Source: Caryophanales bacterium (GTDB taxonomy: Bacteria; Bacillota; Bacilli; Exiguobacteriales; Exiguobacteriaceae). From it: a stretch of 64,000 nucleotides of DNA. Shown here piece by piece: positions 1 through 8,610 of this stretch. The notes beneath the pieces are model-generated. The model worked only from the letters and a program-made list of their open reading frames with translations, ran no database searches and was not told the origin of the DNA. Positions within the stretch are counted from its first letter, which is position 1. Each line of letters opens with the position of its first letter. The stretch lies in assembly GCA_902363455.1 (NCBI GenBank), contig CABJAC010000004.1:197944-261943 (forward strand). Direction: 5' to 3'. The position numbers and the translations under genes were made by a program.

Positions 1-1
1 G

Positions 2-292
2 AGTAAAGCCATCTCGGACGTCAGCTGGTCGGAGTTCTTCCGTATGCTGGAATACAAGGCTGACTGGTACAGGAAGATCGTCGTGAAGGTCGGCAAGACC
101 TTTGCTTCGAGCCAACTCTGCTCGAGTTGCGGATATCAACACAAAGACGTGAAACACCTCAGCTTGCGTGAATGGACATGTCCGAGTTGCGGGATCCATC
201 ACGACCGGGATGTGAACGCAGGACTGAATCTTAAACAAGAAGCCGAACATATCTTAGCTTCTTCAACCGTCGGGACGACGGGGTTAGCCTGA
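2..292 (+). CDS. tnpB: TnpB-family RNA-guided nuclease / IS200-IS605 accessory protein, C-terminal part (cut by window edge)
   Basis: The reading frame is open from base 2, so this is the end of a longer gene and not an 82-residue protein starting at the ATG at 44. The visible part carries the TnpB zinc finger (SSCG, then CPSCG) followed by [12 protein letters not shown], which holds the last catalytic aspartate of the RuvC fold. In IS200/IS605-type elements TnpB is an RNA-guided DNA nuclease that favours retention of the element. No TnpA can be seen; it could lie upstream or be missing. The downstream sequence folds like an element right end. Family assignment is secure; whether the whole gene is intact cannot be judged here. 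Confidence 0.9.
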   Translation, partial: SKAISDVSWSEFFRMLEYKADWYRKIVVKVGKTFASSQLCSSCGYQHKDVKHLSLREWTCPSCGIHHDRDVNAGLNLKQEAEHILASSTVGTTGLA

Positions 293-368
293 TCAGGTTT
301 CGACCGGTAGGTCGGATCACTCAGGAATCCTTCGCCTCTAAGTGAAGCGTAGGTGGAGGTAGTTCAAG
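240..368 (+). ncRNA. Probable omega-RNA / IS right end overlapping the 3' end of tnpB
   Basis: Downstream of tnpB there are two hairpins: CGACC-GGTA-GGTCG at 301-315, and CCTTCGCCT (329-337) pairing with AGGTGGAGG (351-359) using G-U pairs. The second is followed at once by TAGTTCAAG (360-368). In IS200/IS605 and IS1341-type elements, the transcript covering the 3' end of tnpB and the right end acts as the guide RNA, and a TCAA-like sequence sits at the element end. The guide would be the flanking host sequence from about 368 onward, just upstream of gntK. The 5' limit is a guess. Confidence 0.5.
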
Positions 369-406
369 GAAGTCACAACAACTGATGACGAAGGGAGTCG
401 AGCCAC

Positions 407-1948
407 ATGACTGAATACATGTTAGGGATTGATATCGGCACGACCAGTACAAAAGCGGTGCTCTTCACGACGACAGGGGAAGTCGTCGGACAAACGAACA
501 TCGGCTATCCGCTCTATACACCAAACCGTTCGACGGCGGAACAGGATCCGGAAGAGATTTTTCATGCCATCCTCGAAAGCATCCGGTTGATGACGAAACA
601 ACATCCAACGCAGCAGCCGAAGTTCGTTGCCTTCAGCAGCGCGATGCACAGCTTGATTGCGATGGACGAACACGATCAACCGCTGACTGCCTGCATCACA
701 TGGGCGGACAGCCGGAGTGAAGTCTGGTCGAACCGGATCAAGGAACAATACGGCTATTCGATCTATCACCGGACGGGAACACCGGTTCATCCGATGTCGC
801 CGCTCAGCAAGATTTGTTGGCTCGTCGAAGAACATCCCGACATTGCCGCCCACACAAAAAAATACATCGGCATCAAAGAATTTGTTTTCCAACGCCTGTT
901 CGGTGAGTATGCCATCGATCATTCACTGGCGTCAGCGACCGGCTTGTTCAATATCCATGAACTCGACTGGGATGCAGAAGCCCTGCACGTCGCCGGCATC
1001 GATGCATCCAAACTGTCGCGCCCGGTTTCAACGACGACTTCGTTTACGAACCTCGCACCGGAATACGCCAAACAAATTGGATTGGATCCTTCTACACCAT
1101 TCCTGATCGGAGCCAGTGACGGCGTGCTGTCAAACCTCGGCGTCAATGCAATCCGCAAAGGAGAAATCGCGATTACGATTGGAACGAGTGGTGCCATCCG
1201 GACGATCATCGACCGACCGCAAACTGACGAAAAAGGCCGGATCTTCTGTTATGCCTTAACCGAAAACCATTGGGTCATCGGTGGTCCGGTCAATAACGGA
1301 GGGATGGTCTTACGCTGGATCCGGGATGAGCTTGCATCGTCGGAAGTCGAAACGGCGAAACGACTCGGGATTGATCCGTATACTGTCTTGACGAAAATCG
1401 CCGAGCGGGTCCGCCCGGGTTCGGACGGCTTACTATTTCACCCGTATCTGTCGGGCGAACGGGCACCGCTCTGGAATCCGGATGTCAGCGGTTCGTTCTT
1501 CGGCTTGACGTTATCGCATAAAAAAGAACACATGATTCGGGCAGCATTGGAAGGTGTCATCTACAACTTGTACACCGTTTTCCTTGCGCTCATCGAATGT
1601 ATGGATGGTCCGGTCACACGGATTCAGGCAACCGGGGGGTTCGCCCGTTCTGAAGTATGGCGTCAGATGATGGCGGATATCTTCGAATCAGAAGTCGTCA
1701 TTCCGGAAAGTTTTGAAAGTTCCTGTCTTGGAGCCTGTATTCTCGGATTGTATGCGACGGGGGAAGTCGATTCATTTGAGGTGGTCGCAGACATGATCGG
1801 AGATACACACCGTCACGTGCCAAACGAAGAGGCGATGCACGAATACCGTCAGTTATTACCGATCTTCATCAGCTTGGCGCGTGTTCTGGAAACCGATTAC
1901 CGGCGCATCGCTACGTATCAACGGGGTTTGATTCAAAAAGAAATTTAA
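407..1948 (+). CDS. gntK: Gluconokinase (FGGY carbohydrate kinase)
   Basis: A 513-residue FGGY-family kinase, the same length as Bacillus GntK. It opens with the ATPase fold signature GIDIGTTSTKAVLF, has the catalytic-type region ACITWADSR near residue 105, and the C-terminal FGGY-type motif ATGGFARSEVWRQM near residue 408. It phosphorylates gluconate to 6-phosphogluconate in the cytoplasm, which feeds the pentose phosphate pathway. A ribosome site (AAGGGAG, 391-397) precedes the ATG. The neighbours support gluconate as substrate: a gntP remnant and a 6-phosphogluconate dehydrogenase follow in the order of the Bacillus gntKPZ operon. No gntR regulator is visible; the IS end lies immediately upstream. 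Confidence 0.88.
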   Translation: MTEYMLGIDIGTTSTKAVLFTTTGEVVGQTNIGYPLYTPNRSTAEQDPEEIFHAILESIRLMTKQHPTQQPKFVAFSSAMHSLIAMDEHDQPLTACITWADSRSEVWSNRIKEQYGYSIYHRTGTPVHPMSPLSKICWLVEEHPDIAAHTKKYIGIKEFVFQRLFGEYAIDHSLASATGLFNIHELDWDAEALHVAGIDASKLSRPVSTTTSFTNLAPEYAKQIGLDPSTPFLIGASDGVLSNLGVNAIRKGEIAITIGTSGAIRTIIDRPQTDEKGRIFCYALTENHWVIGGPVNNGGMVLRWIRDELASSEVETAKRLGIDPYTVLTKIAERVRPGSDGLLFHPYLSGERAPLWNPDVSGSFFGLTLSHKKEHMIRAALEGVIYNLYTVFLALIECMDGPVTRIQATGGFARSEVWRQMMADIFESEVVIPESFESSCLGACILGLYATGEVDSFEVVADMIGDTHRHVPNEEAMHEYRQLLPIFISLARVLETDYRRIATYQRGLIQKEI

Positions 1949-2015
1949 TTTAACGTTTTTAGGGAATCACATATTTTATGACTCATCGTTTTAAATTGTC
2001 TCATTCTCGTAGAGT

Positions 2016-2177
2016 TAAAGCTTAATTGCTTTGCACGTCAACGATGCCGGATTCTGGATGTTTAAAGAATACTTTGGATTAACCATGACAGAAACATTTG
2101 CGACGTGGACGGTGCTTGAGACGCTTATTTCCGTCTTTGGACTTGGCTTCATTCTCTTGCTCAGTCTCGTCGTCTAA
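2016..2177 (+). pseudogene. gntP: 3' remnant of gluconate permease gntP
   Basis: Between gntK and gnd, the frame ending at the TAA at 2175-2177 encodes [16 protein letters not shown] followed by a hydrophobic end. HVNDAGFW...KEYFGL is the conserved C-terminus of GntP-family gluconate:H+ symporters (normally about 450 residues). Only about 50 codons remain; the frame is closed by a stop at 2016-2018 and there is no start codon with a ribosome site. The permease appears to have been deleted from the operon, leaving its tail. The tail stop is followed closely by the ribosome site of the next gene (AAAGGAG, 2180-2186). Confidence 0.82.
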
Positions 2178-2195
2178 AAAAAGGAGTCGGTCTAT

Positions 2196-3596
2196 ATGCT
2201 ACATTCAATCGGAGTCATCGGGCTTGGCGTCATGGGGCGCAACATTGCCCTTAACATGGCGAGCCATCAAGAAAACGTCGCTGTCTACAACTACACACGT
2301 GATTTAACGGATGATCTGATGGCCCATAACGAGGGATTATCGATCCATCCCTACTATGACGTCGCGGATTTTGTCCAATCCCTTGAACGCCCGCGGAAGA
2401 TTTTCGTGATGGTCACGGCAGGCAGTGCGATCGATTCGGTCATCGAATCACTCGTCCCGCATCTTGAGACAGGCGACATCATCATGGACGGTGGGAATTC
2501 TCACTTCCTCGATACAGAACGTCGTTTTGATCAATTGCAACAACACGGCATCGAGTACATCGGCGTCGGTGTCTCCGGCGGTGAAGTCGGGGCCCGGACC
2601 GGTCCTGCTATCATGCCGGGCGGAACAAAAGAAGCCTACGCACAGGTTGCCCCAATTTTGACGAAGATGGCCGCCAAAGTGAACGGTGAGCCGTGTTGCG
2701 TCTACATCGGACCAAAAGGGGCCGGTCATTTTGTCAAAATGGTCCACAACGGCATCGAATATGCCGACATGCAATTGATTGCGGAAGCGTACAGTTTCCT
2801 CCGGTTCCGTCTTGGACTCGACGTCGAAGAAATCGCTGATGTTTTCTCGTCTTGGAATGAAGGCGAACTGAAAAGTTACCTGATTGAAATCACAGCCGAT
2901 ATTCTCCGGAAAAAAGATGACGATACCGGCCTTCCGTTGATCGATGTCATCTTGGATCAAGCCGGTCAAAAAGGTACCGGCAAATGGACGAGCATGCAAT
3001 CGATTGATAACGGAATTGCGTCTTCGATCATTACGGAAGCCCTCTTTGCCCGCTATCTCTCGGCTGTCAAAGAAGAACGTGTCGCGGCAGCTACCGTCCT
3101 CACTGGACCGGAAGCCCGCGAGACACTCGACAAAGACGTCTGGATCGAGCGGATCCGCCAAGCCCTCTACATGGGGAAAATTGCAGCTTACGCGCAAGGT
3201 TTCACCCAGTACCGGACGTCTTCCGAATTGTATGACTGGAACTTACGCCTCGAAGAAATCGCGTTGATTTTCCGCGGCGGCTGCATCATCCGGGCCGAGT
3301 TCCTGAACGTCATCAGTGAGGCTTTCGCGAAGGACGAATCGCTTGCGAACTTGATGCTCGCACCGTACTTCGCCGAGAAGGTTCAGGACTATCAAACGTC
3401 ACTGCGCCAAGTCGTCGCAGAAGGTTCTCTGGCAGGACTCGCTGCTCCATGTCTCAGCACTTCGCTGACGTATTACGACAGCTACCGGACCGCTGATTCC
3501 AATGCCAATATCCTGCAAGCACAACGCGACTACTTCGGGGCACATACGTATGCCCGGACCGATCGCGAAGGCACGTTCCACACCGAGTGGCAATAA
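2196..3596 (+). CDS. gntZ: 6-phosphogluconate dehydrogenase, decarboxylating
   Basis: A 466-residue protein beginning with the Rossmann motif IGLGVMGRNIALNMASH. It contains the catalytic signatures IIMDGGNSHF (about residue 97), GVSGGEVGARTGPAIMPGG (about 125), and GAGHFVKMVHNGIEY with the catalytic lysine (about 180). It converts 6-phosphogluconate to ribulose 5-phosphate, CO2 and NAD(P)H. An AAAAGGAG ribosome site lies upstream of the ATG. It follows gntK and the permease remnant, matching GntZ of the Bacillus gnt operon; gnd would be an equally valid name. A terminator closes the operon. Confidence 0.93.
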   Translation: MLHSIGVIGLGVMGRNIALNMASHQENVAVYNYTRDLTDDLMAHNEGLSIHPYYDVADFVQSLERPRKIFVMVTAGSAIDSVIESLVPHLETGDIIMDGGNSHFLDTERRFDQLQQHGIEYIGVGVSGGEVGARTGPAIMPGGTKEAYAQVAPILTKMAAKVNGEPCCVYIGPKGAGHFVKMVHNGIEYADMQLIAEAYSFLRFRLGLDVEEIADVFSSWNEGELKSYLIEITADILRKKDDDTGLPLIDVILDQAGQKGTGKWTSMQSIDNGIASSIITEALFARYLSAVKEERVAAATVLTGPEARETLDKDVWIERIRQALYMGKIAAYAQGFTQYRTSSELYDWNLRLEEIALIFRGGCIIRAEFLNVISEAFAKDESLANLMLAPYFAEKVQDYQTSLRQVVAEGSLAGLAAPCLSTSLTYYDSYRTADSNANILQAQRDYFGAHTYARTDREGTFHTEWQ

Positions 3597-3605
3597 CTTA
3601 TACAG

Positions 3606-3649
3606 CTCCTGTTTCCTGTTTCATTTAAGGAAATGGGAGTTCTTTTTTT
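3606..3649 (+). terminator. Terminator of the gnt operon
   Basis: CTCCTGTTTCC (3606-3616) pairs with GGAAATGGGAG (3629-3639), allowing two G-U pairs, and is followed by a run of T residues. Confidence 0.8.
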
Positions 3650-3730
3650 GTTCACACTTTGTTTATCAGGATAGGAAATTGCAGGTTATCTCTTGACAAA
3701 ACAAAGCGGTTATATGAAATTAGTATTAGA

Positions 3731-3745
3731 TTAGAATTATTCTAG
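3731..3745 (+). promoter_or_regulatory. PerR-type operator upstream of ahpC
   Basis: TTAGAATTATTCTAG contains the perfect 6-1-6 palindrome TAGAAT-T-ATTCTA. It resembles the Bacillus Per box (TTATAATNATTATAA). A possible -35 TTGACA lies at 3693-3698, but no -10 at good spacing was found, so the promoter itself is uncertain. Peroxide control of ahpCF by PerR is established in Bacillales; its use here is inferred from the site and location. Confidence 0.6.
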
Positions 3746-3816
3746 TGTGATAGATACAGTTTTTTCTTAGTACTAGAACAGATTCTTAAATAGAACCCAA
3801 CAGGAGGATTTTTATC

Positions 3817-4380
3817 ATGTCTTTAATCGGAAGTGAAGTAAAACCATTCAGTGCATCAGCATTCCATAACGGAGAGTTCGTCGATCTTACAGATGCTAAC
3901 CTTCGTGGAAAATGGAGTGTCGTTTGTTTCTACCCAGCAGACTTTACATTCGTTTGCCCGACTGAGCTCGAAGATCTTCAAAACCAATACGCAACACTCA
4001 AAGCGCTTGACGTTGAAGTTTACTCGGTTTCAACAGATACGCACTTTACACATAAAGCTTGGCACGAAACTTCAGAAACAATCGGTAAAATCGAGTACGT
4101 CATGATTGGTGATCCGTCACACGTCATCTCACGCAACTTCGAAGTCTTGAACGAACAAGACGGACTTGCAGACCGCGGAACGTTCATCATCGATCCAGAC
4201 GGTGTCATCCAAACGGTTGAGATCAACGCAGGCGGAATCGGTCGCGACGCAAGCACACTCGTTAACAAAATCAAAGCAGCACAATACGTACGCAACAACC
4301 CAGGCGAAGTTTGCCCAGCGAAATGGGAAGAAGGTTCTGCAACACTCACACCGAGCCTCGACCTCGTCGGAAAAATTTAA
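3817..4380 (+). CDS. ahpC: Alkyl hydroperoxide reductase subunit C (2-Cys peroxiredoxin)
   Basis: A 187-residue typical 2-Cys peroxiredoxin of the AhpC/Prx1 class. The peroxidatic cysteine C47 lies in TFVCPTE and the resolving cysteine C166 in EVCPAKW. It reduces hydrogen peroxide and organic hydroperoxides in the cytoplasm and is recycled by AhpF, encoded 14 bases downstream. An AGGAGG ribosome site precedes the ATG. The upstream PerR-like palindrome suggests peroxide induction. The length is full for the family and no key residue is missing. Confidence 0.97.
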   Translation: MSLIGSEVKPFSASAFHNGEFVDLTDANLRGKWSVVCFYPADFTFVCPTELEDLQNQYATLKALDVEVYSVSTDTHFTHKAWHETSETIGKIEYVMIGDPSHVISRNFEVLNEQDGLADRGTFIIDPDGVIQTVEINAGGIGRDASTLVNKIKAAQYVRNNPGEVCPAKWEEGSATLTPSLDLVGKI

Positions 4381-4394
4381 GGAGCGGATTTGAG

Positions 4395-5924
4395 ATGGCT
4401 TTAGCAGCAGATATTAAAGCACAACTCGCTCAATACTTGGAGTTATTGGAAGGAGATCTTGTCCTCGCGGTCAGCGCCGGGACAGACTCCGTTTCTCTTG
4501 AGATGAGCGAACTCGTCGAAGAAATCGCGAGCATGTCACCACGAATCAGCATCGAACAAGCGTCACTGGCCCGGACACCAAGCTTCAGCGTCAATCGTGT
4601 CGGTGAAGAGAGCGGGATCACGTTTGCCGGGATTCCACTCGGTCACGAGTTCACGTCCCTCGTCTTGGCGTTACTCCAAGTCAGCGGTCGTGCACCCAAA
4701 GTCGATGCTTCACTGATCGATCAGATCAAAGGCATCAAAGAAACGTATCATTTTGAGTCTTACATCAGTCTCAGTTGCCACAACTGTCCGGATGTCGTCC
4801 AAGCCTTAAATGTCATGAGTGTCCTGAACCCAAACATCAGCCACACGATGATTGACGGCGGTGCGTTCAAAGAAGAAGTTGAAGCGAAAGAAATCATGGC
4901 TGTCCCAACGGTCTTCGTCAACGGCGAAGCGTTCGGAAACGGTCGGATGTCGCTCGAAGAAATTCTTGCGAAACTCGGTACAGGCGTCGACGCATCAGAC
5001 TTTGCCGATAAAGACCCGTACGACGTTCTTGTCGTCGGTGGAGGTCCTGCCGGTGCCAGTGCTGCGATTTATGCCGCACGTAAAGGCATCCGGACCGGGA
5101 TCGTCGCTGAACGGTTTGGCGGTCAAGTCATGGATACGATGAGCATCGAGAACTTCATCAGCATGAAGTATACGGAAGGTCCGAAACTCGTAGCGAGTCT
5201 TGAAGAACACGTCAAAGAGTACGGCATCGATGTCATGAATCTCCAACGGGCAACGCGTCTTGAGAAAAAAGACCTCGTTGAACTGGAGCTTGAGAACGGT
5301 GCGGTCTTGAAAACGAAGAGTTTGATCCTTTCAACAGGAGCCCGTTGGCGCAACATCGGTGTGCCGGGCGAACTCGAGTTCAAGAACAAAGGGGTCGCTT
5401 ACTGTCCCCACTGTGACGGTCCACTCTTCGAAGGAAAACGTGTCGCTGTCATCGGCGGCGGGAATTCCGGTGTCGAAGCCGCCATCGATCTTGCCGGTCT
5501 CGTCAAACACGTGACGGTGCTTGAATTTGCACCGGAACTGAAAGCAGACGCGGTCTTACAAGACCGTCTGGCCAGTCTTCCGAACGTCACGGTCGTTGCC
5601 AACGCCCAGACGAAGGAAATCACAGGTACGGATAAAGTGAACGGCATTACGTATGTCGAACGCGAAACAGGTGCTGAGCACCATGTCGAGCTTGAAGGAG
5701 TTTTCGTCCAGATCGGTCTTGTGCCAAACACAGACTGGCTCGGCGAAACGATCGAACGCAACAAGTTCGGTGAAATTCTTGTCGATCGTCATGGCGCAAC
5801 GAACATCCCGGGTGTTTTTGCAGCCGGTGACTGTACGGACAGTGCTTACAAACAGATCATCATCTCGATGGGATCAGGTGCTACAGCAGCACTCGGTGCC
5901 TTCGATTATATGATTCGTAACTGA
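4395..5924 (+). CDS. ahpF: Alkyl hydroperoxide reductase subunit F
   Basis: A 509-residue flavoprotein that uses NADH to reduce AhpC. The start is the ATG at 4395, directly behind the ribosome site AAGGAG (4379-4384), not an in-frame ATG inside ahpC. Order of domains: N-terminal tandem thioredoxin-like fold with CHNC (C128/C131), FAD motif VVGGGPAGASAAIYAA (about 215), redox pair CPHC (C337/C340), NADH-binding VIGGGNSGVEAAID (about 354), and the C-terminal FAD motif GVFAAGDCTD. It forms a two-gene operon with ahpC and ends in a terminator. Confidence 0.97.
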   Translation: MALAADIKAQLAQYLELLEGDLVLAVSAGTDSVSLEMSELVEEIASMSPRISIEQASLARTPSFSVNRVGEESGITFAGIPLGHEFTSLVLALLQVSGRAPKVDASLIDQIKGIKETYHFESYISLSCHNCPDVVQALNVMSVLNPNISHTMIDGGAFKEEVEAKEIMAVPTVFVNGEAFGNGRMSLEEILAKLGTGVDASDFADKDPYDVLVVGGGPAGASAAIYAARKGIRTGIVAERFGGQVMDTMSIENFISMKYTEGPKLVASLEEHVKEYGIDVMNLQRATRLEKKDLVELELENGAVLKTKSLILSTGARWRNIGVPGELEFKNKGVAYCPHCDGPLFEGKRVAVIGGGNSGVEAAIDLAGLVKHVTVLEFAPELKADAVLQDRLASLPNVTVVANAQTKEITGTDKVNGITYVERETGAEHHVELEGVFVQIGLVPNTDWLGETIERNKFGEILVDRHGATNIPGVFAAGDCTDSAYKQIIISMGSGATAALGAFDYMIRN

Positions 5925-5931
5925 TTATCGA

Positions 5932-5961
5932 AACGCTTTGCTTCGGCAAGGCGTTTTTTTT
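5932..5961 (+). terminator. Terminator of ahpCF
   Basis: AACGCTTTGC, a TTCG tetraloop, and GCAAGGCGTT form a 10-bp stem followed by eight T residues. Confidence 0.9.
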
Positions 5962-6007
5962 GATTGCAAAATCTAGTGTAAACACAATCTCCATCAACTA
6001 AAGAGGA

Positions 6008-6127
6008 TTTTTCCCGTGCTTTTCTCGGGCGAGGCGCAAGCCGCGGCTTTTGCGACCAGCAGGTCTTAAAGCCGGGTCTCGCCTGCCTCTGACAGCGCGT
6101 AAACGCGCTTTTTCCCGTAGAAGTCAC
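6008..6127 (-). repeat. GC-rich intergenic repeat, copy 1 (reverse orientation)
   Basis: On the minus strand this reads GACTTCTACGGGAAAAAGCG, then CGCTGTCAGAGGCAGG, then AAAGCCGCGGCTTGCGCCTC and AGAAAAGCACGGG. The same ordered blocks, with substitutions, occur at 28088-28213 on the plus strand. The outer parts are partly complementary, so the element can fold on itself. Similar GACTCCTGCGGGAAAA-type intergenic repeats are widespread in Bacillaceae; their function is unknown. This element accounts for most of the 353-base gap between ahpF and the next gene. Confidence 0.65.
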
Positions 6128-6203
6128 GGAAAATCATCTTTTAGGTCTACGCTCTCATTATGAAAGATTCAGATTCAAACTGACCTCTATAAATTGTTCA
6201 AAA

Positions 6204-6232
6204 TTGACACTTTTAGCTAGACCAGTTATCTG
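6204..6232 (+). promoter_or_regulatory. Candidate sigma-A promoter for the ECF S-component gene
   Basis: TTGACA at 6204-6209 with a weak -10, TATCTG at 6227-6232 (17-base spacer), lies about 45 bases upstream of the start codon. No riboswitch fold was recognised between it and the gene. Confidence 0.45.
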
Positions 6233-6277
6233 ATAGATTAAGAGTATTCAAAATCTATCATAAAGAAGGTCAGGCAC

Positions 6278-6820
6278 ATGCAAAAAGCAGCACCGTATTC
6301 AAGCACTCGTACCCGGCAACTCGTCATCACTTCGATGTCGATTGCACTTGTTCTTGTCGCAACAATGTTCATCAATATCAAATTGCCCATCGCAGCGAAC
6401 GGTGGACTGATCCATATGGGAACAGCCATGTTGTTCCTGATTGCGATTTTATTCGGTCCACGTACAGCACTTATTGCCGGTGCCGTTGGAATGGGGTTAT
6501 TTGATATTCTACTAGGCTATACGATTTGGGCACCTGGTACCATTATCGCTCGTGGACTTCAAGGATTGATCGTTGGTTACATCGCTTGGTCCGGTGGTCG
6601 AAAAGGTACGAATGTCGGATTCAATTTGATTGGAATGATCGCTTCTGTACCGGTCATGTTGCTCGTCTACTTTGTTCATGAAGGAATTGCCTTCAGCAGT
6701 TGGGCGGCTCCAGTTGCTTCAATCCCAGGAAACATCACGCAAAACGTCGTCGGCATTCTCGTCGCGATTCCAGTCGGGATTGCCCTAAAGAAAACACGTT
6801 TCTTCCGTCAACGCGGCTGA
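6278..6820 (+). CDS. ECF transporter substrate-binding (S) component, substrate unknown
   Basis: A 180-residue very hydrophobic protein with about five or six membrane segments. After a short cationic N-terminus (TRTRQLVITSMSIALVLV) it has the layout of ECF S components of the DUF1393-like group, with GGLIHMGTAMLFLIAILFGP near residue 46 and LGYTIWAPGTIIARGLQG near residue 85. S components bind a vitamin or metal and join a shared energising module (EcfA/A'/T), which is not encoded here. It stands alone between a GC-rich repeat and a convergent terminator. The substrate cannot be read from sequence; thiamine-precursor, pyridoxine and queuosine-type transporters are possible. Confidence 0.75.
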   Translation: MQKAAPYSSTRTRQLVITSMSIALVLVATMFINIKLPIAANGGLIHMGTAMLFLIAILFGPRTALIAGAVGMGLFDILLGYTIWAPGTIIARGLQGLIVGYIAWSGGRKGTNVGFNLIGMIASVPVMLLVYFVHEGIAFSSWAAPVASIPGNITQNVVGILVAIPVGIALKKTRFFRQRG

Positions 6821-6831
6821 CTTCACACAAA

Positions 6832-6868
6832 CAACCCCGCTCTCTTCAAGAGAACGGGGTTTCGTTGT
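6832..6868. terminator. Bidirectional terminator between the ECF S gene and mqo
   Basis: AACCCCGCTCTCTTCAAGAG pairs with the following AGAACGGGGTTT, a stem of about 14 bp. It lies between convergent genes with T or A runs on either side. Confidence 0.75.
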
Positions 6869-6882
6869 TTCATATGATGTGT

Positions 6883-8376
6883 TTAACGAATTGGCTGTGC
6901 TTCCGTTAATTCGAGTGTCTTTGTTGTTTCGGCATGAATTTGATCAAAGAGATCCGGATTCGCGACGAGTGACGTGCCGTATGACGGAATCATTTCTTTG
7001 ATTTTCGCTTCCCACTCCGGCATTTGGTCCGGGAAACATTTCCCGAGGACTTCCAGCATGACCGGTACAGCAGTTGAAGCACCTGGTGACGCGCCGAGCA
7101 ACGCTGCAACCGAACCGTCTGCCGCACTGACGACTTCCGTTCCGAATTGAAGTGTCCCCTTGCCTTGCGGTGTATCTTTGATGACCTGAACCCGTTGTCC
7201 GGCAACGACGACATCCCAGTCTTCCGTCTTCGCGTTCGGAATGAATTCACGTAGTTCGTTCATCCGTTGCTCCGTCGACAGTAAGACCTGCTCGATCAAA
7301 TACTTCGTCAGTCCCATCTCTTTTGCGCCTGCCGCAAGCATCGTCAAGACGTTGTTCGGTTTGACCGATGTGATCAAATCAAGATTTGATCCGGTTTTCA
7401 GGAACTTCGGTGAGAAACCGGCGAACGGTCCGAACAAGAGTGACTTTTGGCCGTCGATGTAACGTGTGTCTAAATGCGGAACAGACATCGGCGGTGCGCC
7501 GACTTTCGCTTTCCCATAGACTTTCGCATGATGACGCTCGGCGATTTCTGGATTTTTACAGACGAGGAATAAGCCGCTGACCGGGAATCCGCCAATCTGT
7601 TTTGATTCCGGAATGCCTGTTTTTTGAAGCAACGGTAGACTGCCGCCGCCACCGCCGATAAAGACGAACTTCGCGGTATGATGTTCAATCCGGTTGTCAC
7701 GTTCGTTTTTGACTTTGATCTCCCAACCGCCGTCGACCCGTTTCAAGTCTTCGACACCATGACCATAGTTAATCTCGACATCGAGTTGTTTTAAGTGATC
7801 AAACAGAATCCGTGTCAACGCACCGAAATTAACGTCTGTTCCCGAATCGATTTTGGTGGCTGCGATCGGTTCCGGTGACGTCCGGCCTTCCATAATTAAT
7901 GGAATCCATTGTTTGAGTTGCTCCGGATCTTCCGAAAACTCCATCCCTTTGAACAACGGATTAGCTGAGAGCGCTTCCAATCGTTTTTTCAGAAATGTGA
8001 CGTTTTCCGCCCCTTCAACCATACTCATATGTGGAATCGGCATGATGAATTCTTTCGGATTCGGCAATACTTGTTCTTTGACGAGGTGCGACCAGAATTG
8101 GCGCGACAGTTGGAACTGTTCGTTGACCTTGACCGCCTTGCTGATGTCGATTGTTCCGTCGGCATTTTCCGTCGTATAGTTCAGTTCGCAAAGTGCAGCG
8201 TGACCTGTCCCCGCATTGTTCCATTCATTTGAACTCTCTTCCCCTGCACTCGCTAATTTCTCGAATACTTTAATGTTCATGTCCGGCGCAAGCTCTTTTA
8301 ATAAGACCCCTAACGTTGCGCTCATGACTCCGGCACCAATCAAAATAACATCTGTTTGTTTAGGCATACTGCTCAT
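6883..8376 (-). CDS. mqo: Malate:quinone oxidoreductase
   Basis: A 497-residue FAD-dependent, membrane-associated dehydrogenase that oxidises malate to oxaloacetate and passes electrons to the quinone pool. It shows the FAD motif [20 protein letters not shown] near the N-terminus and the family stretch [22 protein letters not shown] near residues 46-67, with a second flavin-binding region [14 protein letters not shown] near residue 442. The start follows an AGGAAGG ribosome site. It is a single-gene unit. A promoter and a possible cre site lie just upstream. Confidence 0.95.
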   Translation of the reverse strand: MSSMPKQTDVILIGAGVMSATLGVLLKELAPDMNIKVFEKLASAGEESSNEWNNAGTGHAALCELNYTTENADGTIDISKAVKVNEQFQLSRQFWSHLVKEQVLPNPKEFIMPIPHMSMVEGAENVTFLKKRLEALSANPLFKGMEFSEDPEQLKQWIPLIMEGRTSPEPIAATKIDSGTDVNFGALTRILFDHLKQLDVEINYGHGVEDLKRVDGGWEIKVKNERDNRIEHHTAKFVFIGGGGGSLPLLQKTGIPESKQIGGFPVSGLFLVCKNPEIAERHHAKVYGKAKVGAPPMSVPHLDTRYIDGQKSLLFGPFAGFSPKFLKTGSNLDLITSVKPNNVLTMLAAGAKEMGLTKYLIEQVLLSTEQRMNELREFIPNAKTEDWDVVVAGQRVQVIKDTPQGKGTLQFGTEVVSAADGSVAALLGASPGASTAVPVMLEVLGKCFPDQMPEWEAKIKEMIPSYGTSLVANPDLFDQIHAETTKTLELTEAQPIR

Positions 8377-8399
8377 GATATCCTTCCTATCCCCGTTTG

Positions 8400-8437
8400 A
8401 TATTATGGACCTGTCATACCAGTTGAAAGCGCTCGTA
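8400..8437 (-). promoter_or_regulatory. mqo promoter with overlapping cre-like site
   Basis: On the minus strand there is a -10 TAATAT (8400-8405) and a weak -35 TTTCAA (8423-8428) with a 17-base spacer. The stretch TGAAAGCGCTCGTA on the plus strand (8424-8437) resembles the CcpA cre consensus in its central part and overlaps the -35. Catabolite repression is therefore plausible but unproven. Confidence 0.4.
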
Positions 8438-8610
8438 TGACGACAACTTACCTTTCCAGTATAACCCTATCACAGGTCATTCATAAATTAAAATATTGGG
8501 TGTCTCCACTTAAAAATAAATCCACTTCCTGATATAAGGCGACACATCCGAAGACATACTTTCGAATAAACGGGCTATATACTCATATAGAAGAAAAAGG
8601 AGGAACGTGC

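Noticed and set aside
422..922. Minus-strand open frame inside gntK
   Set aside because: It lies antisense to a well-conserved kinase, has no family features and mirrors its codon bias. Many similar antisense frames in mqo, the GH3 gene, gyrA and others were rejected for the same reason.
3757..3780. TTCTTAGTACTAGAA as a second PerR box
   Set aside because: It is palindromic around TAGTACTA but does not have the 7-1-7 spacing of a Per box.
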